A stretch of 9,998 bases of DNA from positions 1 to 9,998 of the forward strand of contig CAIMHL010000083.1 of the NCBI GenBank assembly GCA_903840825.1, written 5' to 3'. The translations under genes and the position numbers were made by a program. The first letter of the stretch is position 1, and each line of letters opens with the position of its first letter. The stretch comes from an uncultured beta proteobacterium (GTDB lineage Bacteria; Pseudomonadota; Gammaproteobacteria; Burkholderiales; Burkholderiaceae_C). Positions 1-5,611 of this stretch are shown here, piece by piece. The notes beneath the pieces were generated by a model that was given only the letters and a program-made list of their open reading frames with translations, had not been told where the DNA came from and ran no database searches.

Positions 1-591
1 CATCAGCGGCACGTTGATGCCAAACGCGCGAACCATGTTGGGGTTCTCAGTGCCTGCCCGCAGGTAAGCGCCAAGTTTGGTTTTTTCGATCACGTACCAG
101 GTGAAAAAGCACAGGAAGATAGAGACGAGCACCACCCACGCACGGTATTTGGGCAGCATCATGAAACCCAAATCAAAAACGCCACGGAAGACTTGGGGCA
201 GCTCGTAGGGCAGGCCGGAGGAGCCGTAAAACTCGCGGAATACACCCTCAAAAATCAGGGCCAGGCCGAAGGTGAGCAGCAGTCCGTAGAGATGGTCAAG
301 CTGTTGCAGACGTCGCAGCATGGTCATCTCAATCAGGGCGCCAATGGCGCCTACCCCGATGGGTGCGAGCAGCAGGGCGAACCAGTAGCTCACCCCCCAG
401 TAATTGAGCAACATCCATGCAAAGAAGGCGCCCACCATATAAAGGGCCCCGTGCGCAAAATTGACGATGTTGAGCATGCCGAAGATGACGGCTAATCCCA
501 GCGAGAGGAGCGCGTAAAACGAACCATTGACCAGCCCCAGCATGAGTTGACCCATGAAGGCGGTGATCGGTATTCCAAATAATTCAGTCAT
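1..591 (-). CDS. livH: Branched-chain amino-acid-type ABC transporter permease LivH (partial, C-terminus off the left edge)
   Basis: Inner-membrane permease of a HAAT-family importer; with LivM it forms the channel for a substrate delivered by the periplasmic LivK-type protein. The visible part is 197 residues from an ATG at 591, against roughly 290-310 for the family, so about two thirds is present. Visible hydrophobic segments lie near residues 13-40, 46-63, 70-90, 102-117 and 150-168. The block GLAVIFGMLNIVNFAHGA (about 32-49) is a LivH hallmark. The segment near 172-193 (TKLGAYLRAGTENPNMVRAF) matches the cytoplasmic coupling loop that contacts the ATPases. It lies 72 bases after livK in the same direction, with a terminator-like hairpin between them. 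The Shine-Dalgarno sequence is weak (CGGA about 6 bases before the ATG). livM presumably follows outside the window. Family assignment is secure; substrate is not determined. Confidence 0.93.
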   Translation of the reverse strand, partial: MTELFGIPITAFMGQLMLGLVNGSFYALLSLGLAVIFGMLNIVNFAHGALYMVGAFFAWMLLNYWGVSYWFALLLAPIGVGAIGALIEMTMLRRLQQLDHLYGLLLTFGLALIFEGVFREFYGSSGLPYELPQVFRGVFDLGFMMLPKYRAWVVLVSIFLCFFTWYVIEKTKLGAYLRAGTENPNMVRAFGINVPLM

Positions 592-603
592 TGCAATCCG
601 GTG

Positions 604-635
604 AAAAAGGGCGGGCCGTGAACCACGATCCGCCC
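604..635 (-). terminator. Terminator-like hairpin between livK and livH (probable attenuator)
   Basis: On the minus strand GGGCGG-AT-CGTG-GTT-CACG-GC-CCGCCC is followed directly by TTTTT. The outer 6-bp GC stem (630-635 with 609-614) and inner 4-bp stem (624-627 with 617-620) are separated by a symmetric 2-base internal loop. It starts 29 bases after the livK stop and ends 12 bases before the livH ATG. This is the form of a Rho-independent terminator. Because livH has no obvious promoter of its own here, partial read-through is the likely arrangement, giving more binding protein than permease. Confidence 0.7.
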
Positions 636-663
636 GTTCGGCTTAGTTCAAGTCAGCCTAGGT

Positions 664-1899
664 TTACTTCTTCACGCCCGGGCACTGGCTCTGTGCCAGC
701 GGCAGGAAGGCGTCAACGCCTTTGACAGTGCCCTTGAGGTTGTAGTAGTCCCAAGCGCCCTTGGATTCCGAAGGTTTTTTGACTTGGAAGAGATACATGT
801 CGTGCACCATCCGGCCGTCTTCACGGATTGTGCCGCCCTTGGCGAACATGTCGTTGATGGGCGTAGCTTTCATTTTGGCCATCACGGTGGCAGTGTCATC
901 TGTACCGCTGGCCTTCACGGCATTGAGGTAATGCATCGTAGATGAGTAAACCGACGCATGGTTGGAGTTCGGCTTGCGGCCATTCATCACTTTGCTGTAT
1001 TTGTCGGCCCATGCGCGTGTCTCGGGGCTCAGGTCCCAGTACCAAGCTTCAGTGAGGTACAAGCCTTGCGCTGTGGGCAGGCCGATGGCGTGCACGTCGG
1101 TGATCAACATCAGCAGGGCGGCCAGACTTTGCTTCTTGGTCAGGCCGAATTCGGCTGCTGCTTTGATGCTGCTGACCGTGTCGCCGCCAGCGTTGGCGAG
1201 GCCAACAACTTTGGCACCCGAGGATTGCGCCTGCAGCAAGAAGGATGAGAAGTCTCCCGTCGACAGCGGATGGCGCACGGCACCCATGACCTTGCCGCCT
1301 GAAGCTTTCACCACGTCACTGGTATCTTTTTCAAGTGAGTGGCCAAAGGCGTAGTCGGCCGTCAGGAAGTACCAAGTGTTGCCACCGTCATTAACGATAG
1401 CCTTGCCCACCACATTAGAAAGTGCAATGGTGTCCATCAGGTAGTGGATACCGGTGCCGGGCGCGCAATCGGCGTTAGTCAAACGGGCCGAGGCGGCGCC
1501 GGTTGTGATGGTGATCTTGTTCTTTTCCTTGCCTAAAGCCTGCACAGCCAAGGCAACGGCGGAGTTCAGATTTTCAACGGAGATGTCTACGCCGTCGCGA
1601 TCGAACCAGCCTTGGGCTACGTTTTTGGCGATGTCGGGTTTGTTTTGATGGTCGGCGCTGACCACTTCAATGGGCATACCAAACATGGTGCCCCCGAAGT
1701 CGGCCACGGCCATCTTGGCCGCAGCCACGGCACCAGGGCCGCCGTAGTCTGCATACACGCCAGACATGTCGGTCAGCACACCGATCTTTACGGCGTTGCC
1801 GGTCAGTTTGCCCTGCTGGGCAACTGCAAAAGAAGCACCTCCCGCCAGTACGGCGGCAATGGCGGAGGTTACAGCGGTCACTATCAGTTTACGTTTCAT
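664..1899 (-). CDS. livK: Periplasmic substrate-binding protein of a branched-chain amino-acid-type ABC transporter
   Basis: Type I periplasmic binding protein (Peripla_BP_6/LivK-like) that captures the ligand and delivers it to LivHM. The 411-residue product starts at the ATG at 1899. The open frame extends upstream to 2013, but that extension overlaps livF, while the ATG at 1899 has AGAGGAAA about 6 bases before it and begins a typical signal peptide. Residues 1-27 run MKRK, a hydrophobic core and an AxA site (FAVA/QQ), so Sec export is expected. The mature protein begins with VKIGVLTDMSGVYADYGGPG, the usual first beta-strand and ligand loop of this family. Two cysteines in the mature protein (NADCAPG and SQCPG at the C-terminus) could form a disulfide. 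It begins 28 bases after livF. The subfamily also includes binding proteins for aromatic and other carboxylates, so 'branched-chain amino acid' is a family label rather than a proven substrate. Confidence 0.93.
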   Translation of the reverse strand: MKRKLIVTAVTSAIAAVLAGGASFAVAQQGKLTGNAVKIGVLTDMSGVYADYGGPGAVAAAKMAVADFGGTMFGMPIEVVSADHQNKPDIAKNVAQGWFDRDGVDISVENLNSAVALAVQALGKEKNKITITTGAASARLTNADCAPGTGIHYLMDTIALSNVVGKAIVNDGGNTWYFLTADYAFGHSLEKDTSDVVKASGGKVMGAVRHPLSTGDFSSFLLQAQSSGAKVVGLANAGGDTVSSIKAAAEFGLTKKQSLAALLMLITDVHAIGLPTAQGLYLTEAWYWDLSPETRAWADKYSKVMNGRKPNSNHASVYSSTMHYLNAVKASGTDDTATVMAKMKATPINDMFAKGGTIREDGRMVHDMYLFQVKKPSESKGAWDYYNLKGTVKGVDAFLPLAQSQCPGVKK

Positions 1900-1927
1900 G
1901 GGGAAGTTTCCTCTTGGTGGAAGGGCG

Positions 1928-2632
1928 TTAAACGCCCAGATACTCGTTAAGCATGTTGGACTTGCTCTCGAGCTCATTCTTGTTGACCGTGGCCACGATC
2001 TGGCCATGTTCAATCACGTAGTGACGGTCTGCCAAAGGTGCGGCAAAACGGAAATTCTGCTCGACCATGATGATGGTCAACCCTTTGGCCTTGAGCGCGC
2101 GGATCACGCGGCCTAGCGTTTTCACAATAACAGGTGCCAAGCCTTCCGTGATCTCGTCTAGCAATAAGATGCGCGCGCCGGAGCGCAAGATGCGCGCCAT
2201 GGCAAGCATCTGCTGTTCACCACCTGAGAGCCGGGTGCCTTGGCTGTGGCGGCGCTCTAGCAGGTTGGGGAACATCTCGTAAATTTCTTCCACAGTCATG
2301 CCACCCGGTCCCACTTTGGGCGGCAGCATCAGGTTTTCCTCGCAGCTTAGTGATGAAAATATGCCCCGCTCTTCAGGGCAGTAACCCAATCCAAGACGTG
2401 CAATTTTGTTGGTTTGCATTTGGATGGTTTCCACCCCGTCGATTTGGATCGAACCGGTGCGTTTGCCCACTAAACCGAGGATGGACTTGATCGTGGTGGT
2501 ACGCCCTGCGCCGTTACGGCCCAGTAATGTGACTAGTTCGCCTTCGCAGATTTCGAAATTGATGCCGTGTAGGACATGCGATTCTCCGTACCAGGTGTTG
2601 AGGTCGGCGACCTTCAGCAAGACCTTGCTCAT
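1928..2632 (-). CDS. livF: Branched-chain amino-acid-type ABC transporter ATP-binding protein LivF, with Arg at the Walker A lysine position
   Basis: Cytoplasmic ATPase subunit, 234 residues, normal length for LivF. Motifs in order: Walker A GRNGAGRTTT at 38-47, where residue 44 is Arg rather than the canonical Lys (codon CGT, clearly read); Q-loop region YCPEERGIF at 84-92 with Glu in place of Gln, as often in LivF; ABC signature LSGGEQQ at 135-141; Walker B ILLLDE at 155-160 with the catalytic Glu160; and VEQNFRFA at 190-197, the LivF-type replacement of the H-loop. The ATG at 2632 overlaps the livG stop (ATGA), indicating translational coupling. The K-to-R change suggests this Walker A site differs from the normal one in LivG. 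I believe related Burkholderiales LivF proteins can share this residue, so it is probably a subfamily trait and not a mutation. Confidence 0.93.
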   Translation of the reverse strand: MSKVLLKVADLNTWYGESHVLHGINFEICEGELVTLLGRNGAGRTTTIKSILGLVGKRTGSIQIDGVETIQMQTNKIARLGLGYCPEERGIFSSLSCEENLMLPPKVGPGGMTVEEIYEMFPNLLERRHSQGTRLSGGEQQMLAMARILRSGARILLLDEITEGLAPVIVKTLGRVIRALKAKGLTIIMVEQNFRFAAPLADRHYVIEHGQIVATVNKNELESKSNMLNEYLGV

Positions 2633-3390
2633 TCGGTTTCCTCGACGGTGCCTACGTAGGCTTCAAGCACGCGAGGGTCTTTGGAAACCATTTCGTAGGG
2701 CCCCTCGGCCAGCACGGTGCCGCGTGCCAGCACCGTGATGGTGTCGGACAGATTAGCGATGACGTTCATGTTGTGTTCGACCATCAGCACGGTGCGGTTG
2801 GCGGCCACCTTGCGAATGAGCTCCACCACGCGACCCACGTCTTCGTGACCCATGCCCTGTGTGGGTTCGTCTAGGAGCATCAGTTCTGGGTCAAGCGCTA
2901 GCGTGGTGGCGATTTCCAGCGCGCGTTTGCGGCCATACGGCAATTCGACCGTCTGAGTCTGCGCGAAGCTGCTCAGGTCGACCTGCTCTAGTAGCGCCAT
3001 GGCTTCCTCGTTGAGGGCATAAAGGCTGGACTCGGGCTTCCAAAAATGAAAGCTGGTACCGAGCTTGCGCTGCAAGCCAATTCGCACGTTTTCCAAGACG
3101 GTGAGATGCGGGAAAACCGCTGAAATTTGAAATGACCTGACCATCCCCATGCGGGCTACTTCGGACGCCTTGCGGCTGGTGATGTCTTCGCCCTTAAAGA
3201 GGATCTTGCCTGCGGTCACAGGCAAGAACTTAGTCAACAAGTTAAACATGGTGGTCTTGCCGGCGCCATTAGGGCCAATCAAGGCATGGATGGAACCACG
3301 CTTGACTCGCAGGGTGACCTTGTCAACAGCGATGAACCCCTTGAATTCGCGCGTGAGGTCCTGTGTTTCGAGAATGTATTCTGTGCTCAT
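2629..3390 (-). CDS. livG: Branched-chain amino-acid-type ABC transporter ATP-binding protein LivG
   Basis: Cytoplasmic ATPase partner of LivF, 253 residues, a normal LivG length. Walker A GPNGAGKTT is at 39-47 with Lys45. The Q-loop RSFQ has Gln88. The signature region LPYGRKRALEIA (150-161) is the LivG-type variant of LSYG. Walker B LMLLDEPTQGM (170-180) contains Glu175, and the H-loop VEHNM has His206. All residues for ATP hydrolysis are therefore present, unlike in LivF. It is the first gene of the minus-strand liv operon and ends in an ATGA overlap with livF. The ATG at 3390 is preceded only by a weak purine stretch (GATGGTGATC), so the start is likely but not strongly supported by a ribosome binding site. 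The C-terminal segment (about 222-250: PYEMVSKDPRVLEAYVG) is typical of the BCA_ABC_TP_C tail. Confidence 0.94.
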   Translation of the reverse strand: MSTEYILETQDLTREFKGFIAVDKVTLRVKRGSIHALIGPNGAGKTTMFNLLTKFLPVTAGKILFKGEDITSRKASEVARMGMVRSFQISAVFPHLTVLENVRIGLQRKLGTSFHFWKPESSLYALNEEAMALLEQVDLSSFAQTQTVELPYGRKRALEIATTLALDPELMLLDEPTQGMGHEDVGRVVELIRKVAANRTVLMVEHNMNVIANLSDTITVLARGTVLAEGPYEMVSKDPRVLEAYVGTVEETE

Positions 3391-3512
3391 CCATGTCGAT
3401 CACCATCGCAACGTCGCAGGCATGATAGTCTGCGAAGTAATTGGAAATCTGTTCTCCTGTTTCTTGCGTTATCAATGGTTTTAATTAAACGCAAACTAAA
3501 TGCAATTAATTC

Positions 3513-3556
3513 ATTATCGACCGCGTATTAAGCTTTTTTACTTAGGGAATTCCCTA
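3513..3556 (-). promoter_or_regulatory. Candidate activator-dependent promoter of the liv operon (palindrome plus -10)
   Basis: A perfect 14-base palindrome TAGGGAATTCCCTA spans 3543-3556. On the minus strand a -10-like GATAAT lies at 3518-3513, with no recognisable -35 hexamer at the usual distance (GTAAAA). If transcription starts about 7-8 bases after that -10, the palindrome is centred near -42 to -44, where class II activators bind. The palindrome is seen; its role as an operator and the start site are inference. The regulator is not identifiable. It lies about 150-165 bases upstream of livG in AT-rich DNA. Confidence 0.35.
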
Positions 3557-3741
3557 TTCAGTCATGCTCATCTATAAAATTTTTTGCGGTGTTTTTGTGC
3601 CTCGCAAATAGTTGTGGATTTTCAGTAAAAAACACTTGTCCTGCGCATCACCGGTAGGCTTATTCATGCGCTCACTTGCCACCCGTGCTTGCCGCTTGCA
3701 AGGCGCCTTCAGTATTGAAGTGCGGACTGAGTTGCGCGAAG
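3557..3741. other. Gene-free AT-rich intergenic stretch
   Basis: Part of the 543-base gap between livG (start 3390) and the small minus-strand gene ending at 3934. I see no supported gene here. A short plus-strand frame from the ATG at 3674 has a protein-like stretch (GAFSIEVRTELREEGA) but ends after roughly 40 codons and has no ribosome binding site. Small hairpins occur, such as CTTCA-GTAT-TGAAG at about 3706-3719. The remainder of the gap is described under the promoter, mutase remnant, repeat and terminator entries. Confidence 0.5.
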
Positions 3742-3744
3742 AAG

Positions 3745-3810
3745 GAGCTGCCCATCATCGGCGTCAACACCTTTCGCAACCCGCATGGTGACGCCATGCT
3801 GAAGGGCTAG
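3745..3810 (+). pseudogene. Remnant of a methylmalonyl-/isobutyryl-CoA mutase (IcmF/MCM) C-terminal region
   Basis: The plus-strand frame reads ELPIIGVNTFRNPHGD and then AMLKG and a TAG stop. The PIIGVNTF-x-NP-x-GD block is a highly conserved sequence near the end of the catalytic domain of B12-dependent acyl-CoA mutases, and the RNPHGD form is most like the fused isobutyryl-CoA mutase IcmF. The frame upstream (CGLSCAKK) does not resemble the family, and no cobalamin or MeaB-type domain is nearby. Only about 16 residues match, so this looks like a scar left by deletion of a gene. Chance similarity cannot be fully excluded, but the match is long and specific. Confidence 0.5.
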
Positions 3811-3828
3811 CACTCAGTCGTTGTTTTA

Positions 3829-3889
3829 AATTTGCTATTGAATTGATAACTACTCAAGCTTTATTGGCTTGGGCTGGAGGCCAAAATGG
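3829..3889 (+). repeat. Comamonadaceae-type short intergenic repeat (single copy in this window)
   Basis: The segment has the layout TTTGCTATT, then AATTGATAACTACTCAAGC, a short loop, GCTTG, and finally GGAGGCCAAAATGG. From memory this matches the short interspersed element found in many intergenic spaces of Acidovorax, Polaromonas and Rhodoferax-type genomes (core: GCTATT-n-ATTGATAG-n-GCGCT-n-GAGGCCAAAATG). It contains a 5-bp stem CAAGC (3855-3859) with GCTTG (3867-3871). It sits directly next to a terminator. Family membership is recalled, not searched. Confidence 0.55.
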
Positions 3890-3892
3890 CGT

Positions 3893-3920
3893 AAAAAAAG
3901 GCGGATAAACCGCCTTTTTT
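3893..3920 (-). terminator. Strong Rho-independent terminator, usable in both directions
   Basis: AAAAAAGGCGG (3894-3904), loop ATAAA, CCGCCTTTTTT (3910-3920): an 11-bp perfect stem with a 5-base loop, flanked by a T-tract in each reading direction. On the minus strand it lies 13 bases after the stop of the 55-residue gene, so it ends that transcript (and possibly the tehA unit). On the plus strand there is no complete gene before it, only the mutase remnant. Confidence 0.85.
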
Positions 3921-3933
3921 GTATCTGAGCGAA

Positions 3934-4101
3934 TTAACCGCCTTTTTTGCAGCGCTTGCCTGGGTTTTTCTTGTTGTTGGTGGCAGCGCCACGCTCAAGA
4001 CTGCGCAACTGGCCTTTGCCAGCGGTGTAGCACACGCCGGGAGGTGCCACAGGGCGGGGGGTTGCGAGACGGTCAGCTTCGGTACGAATGATCTTTGCCA
4101 T
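3934..4101 (-). CDS. Small basic hypothetical protein, 55 residues
   Basis: ATG at 4101 with GGAG 7 bases before it, TAA at 3936-3934. The product begins MAKIIRTEADRLATPRPVAPPG and ends NNKKNPGKRCKKGG. It is rich in Lys/Arg (13 of 55), has two Cys (CYT near 23, RCKK near 50), a Pro-rich segment (15-21) and no hydrophobic segment, so it is probably cytosolic and possibly nucleic-acid binding (inference). I do not recognise a named family. Support for it being real: a good ribosome binding site, a complete frame, and a strong terminator 13 bases after the stop. It lies 70 bases downstream of tehA on the same strand. Its last codons (AAAAAAGGCGGTT) are repeated in the terminator's arm. Confidence 0.7.
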   Translation of the reverse strand: MAKIIRTEADRLATPRPVAPPGVCYTAGKGQLRSLERGAATNNKKNPGKRCKKGG

Positions 4102-4171
4102 GAAATAACTCCAATTAATTGCGAAAACCCAACATTATCTCAGGACTTGAGGAGGCGCTATTGTTTTGTGG

Positions 4172-5131
4172 TCAGCGAGTGACCGGTGCAGGCGGCAGTA
4201 TTTTGTTTTGCAACAACAAAATTCCTGTTTTCAGCATAAGGAAGGCGATAGCGACACAGGCCAGGCCCAGCGCCAGCGCACCGACAAAAGGCGGCCAGCC
4301 ACCACGCCTGACCACTTCGATGATGGCACCTGCCAGTGCGGCCAAGGGAAATGAGAAGGACCAAAACCCGATGGCAAAGGGCACCTGGCACCACCATTTG
4401 TAGCGTGCCAGCACGGCCACAATGGGACCCGCAGCAATACCCAGCCCGATAATCAGAATATCGCCGGGGAGTTGTGGCCATATGGCACCGGCCGCCAGCG
4501 TCGCCACCGATGCGGGTGCCAGTTCCAGTCCAATCGTGGGCCGGAGCGCCTCCGGCATGGCGCCCTCAAAAAGCCGGTTCAGGACGCGCGCTTCCAGTAG
4601 AGCCCATCCCACCAGGCCCATGCCAAAAAGCAGCGCGGCCCAGCCCGGGTAGCCCAGCGCGCTGAACGCCATGCCGCCAACCAGTCCACCGCCTACAGGG
4701 GGAACGTAGAGCGCAGGGGTGATAGAGGCCAGGGGTAAAGACGCCGTGGTCAGCATGGCCACAATCCGCACGGCAATGATGCCCTGTACGACAAGCGCCA
4801 AAAGCGTAAATGCCAGCCATCCCAGATGACCGGGTGTACCGAAATAAACCGTGCACAGCAAGAGCGACAGGGGGATCAGCGCCATGATGGAGCTCACTAA
4901 GGGGTGTGTGAACTCTGCGGCCACTGTGCGGGGGTGGCTCAGGCATTTGGCACCATACAACAACAAGAAGCAAGTGAGCAGTGCCACGGCAAACCAGGCG
5001 ATGGCGTTGGCCACAGGCAGCACAAAGGTCCAGCCAAACCCTTGTGCGCGGCGCCAAGCGCCAGCCAAAGCCAGCAAGCCCACAGGCATGGCAAATAGAC
5101 CGACGGGAACGCGGTCAAGCCAATGCGGCAT
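4172..5131 (-). CDS. tehA: TehA/SLAC1-family (TDT) membrane transporter or anion channel
   Basis: Inner-membrane protein of 319 residues, close to the usual 310-330. About ten hydrophobic segments are visible, near 9-25, 35-58, 78-98, 103-127, 135-160, 163-181, 204-219, 223-241, 249-271 and 282-305, matching the ten-helix TehA fold. Family landmarks: VGLFAMPVGLLALAGAWR at the first helix, HPRTVAAEFTHPLVSSIMALIP (66-87), RPTIGLELAP (197-206) and GFWSFSFPLAALA (255-267). The FWSFSF block is also found in E. coli TehA and lies in the helix with the pore-gating phenylalanine. Homologues are linked to tellurite resistance, dicarboxylate transport or anion conductance; the substrate here cannot be decided. 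It begins 2 bases after the stop of the DUF6172-type gene, so the two are probably co-transcribed. No tehB-like gene is in view. Confidence 0.88.
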   Translation of the reverse strand: MPHWLDRVPVGLFAMPVGLLALAGAWRRAQGFGWTFVLPVANAIAWFAVALLTCFLLLYGAKCLSHPRTVAAEFTHPLVSSIMALIPLSLLLCTVYFGTPGHLGWLAFTLLALVVQGIIAVRIVAMLTTASLPLASITPALYVPPVGGGLVGGMAFSALGYPGWAALLFGMGLVGWALLEARVLNRLFEGAMPEALRPTIGLELAPASVATLAAGAIWPQLPGDILIIGLGIAAGPIVAVLARYKWWCQVPFAIGFWSFSFPLAALAGAIIEVVRRGGWPPFVGALALGLACVAIAFLMLKTGILLLQNKILPPAPVTR

Positions 5132-5133
5132 CG

Positions 5134-5442
5134 TTATTGATCAGCCTCAAAGCCGGCGGGTTTGGCGGTGCGGTGGCCGGTTTTGGCCAGCATTTCAAGA
5201 AAGAATTGATCGCCCTTGGCTGCTACAACGCCGTCGATGAGCTCGGTGATGGTGGCGAAGTGCACCACGACGGCCGTTTCCTCGCTGGAGCCAAAGCGGC
5301 AGTCAAAGTCCCAAAAGTCTGCGCCCTCGGGCAGCGCCACGCGCCGTTGGCGTTTCACATACTTGCGGATTTCGTGCTTGGTGGCTTCGAGCAAGCGCTC
5401 TGGGTGCTTGCCTTCGATGTTTAATTTGAATGTTTTTTTCAC
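5134..5442 (-). CDS. DUF6172-type small conserved protein
   Basis: 102 residues from a GTG at 5442; AAAGG lies about 6 bases before it and no ATG fits better. The sequence opens MKKTFKLNIEGKHPERLLEATKHEIRKYVKRQRR, has a WDFDCRFG block at 44-51 and a C-terminal alpha-helical half. This pattern agrees with a family I remember as DUF6172, whose function is unknown to me. It is soluble, with a basic N-terminal half and no membrane segment. It is the first gene of a two-gene unit with tehA (2-base gap), behind a sigma-70-like promoter. The tight linkage hints at a shared condition of expression, not at a shared function. Confidence in the gene is high; confidence in the family name is moderate. 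Confidence 0.85.
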   Translation of the reverse strand: MKKTFKLNIEGKHPERLLEATKHEIRKYVKRQRRVALPEGADFWDFDCRFGSSEETAVVVHFATITELIDGVVAAKGDQFFLEMLAKTGHRTAKPAGFEADQ

Positions 5443-5501
5443 GGATAACCTTTAATTTCTAGCTGATTTCACCCCAGGTGGGCGTGATTCTCTAACCCTC
5501 G

Positions 5502-5529
5502 ATTATGCGACGACGCCTCGCTTTGTGAA
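5502..5529 (-). promoter_or_regulatory. Sigma-70-like promoter of the DUF6172-tehA unit
   Basis: On the minus strand -35 TTCACA (5529-5524, five of six to consensus), a 16-base spacer, and -10 CATAAT (5507-5502, five of six). The predicted start near 5495 gives a leader of about 50 bases before the GTG at 5442. This is the best promoter match seen in the window by eye. No repressor site is obvious. Confidence 0.5.
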
Positions 5530-5611
5530 TCAGGGGCTTAAACTCGGCCTTCCGGGTGACCGCTTTAACGCCTCATTGATCCACCCCCATAAATAACTAA
5601 AACGCACCTTT

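Noticed and set aside
1900..2013. Upstream extension of the livK reading frame to 2013
   Set aside because: It overlaps the end of livF, lacks a ribosome binding site, and would put 38 residues before a textbook signal peptide; the ATG at 1899 has a good Shine-Dalgarno site.
3674..3792. Short plus-strand frame containing GAFSIEVRTELREEGA
   Set aside because: It has a protein-like patch but only about 40 codons, no ribosome site and no recognised family; it overlaps the mutase remnant in another frame.
3919..4182. Plus-strand 87-residue frame with a hydrophobic start
   Set aside because: It is the mirror of the 55-residue minus-strand gene and has no ribosome binding site; the hydrophobic look comes from complementing Lys/Asn/Gly codons.
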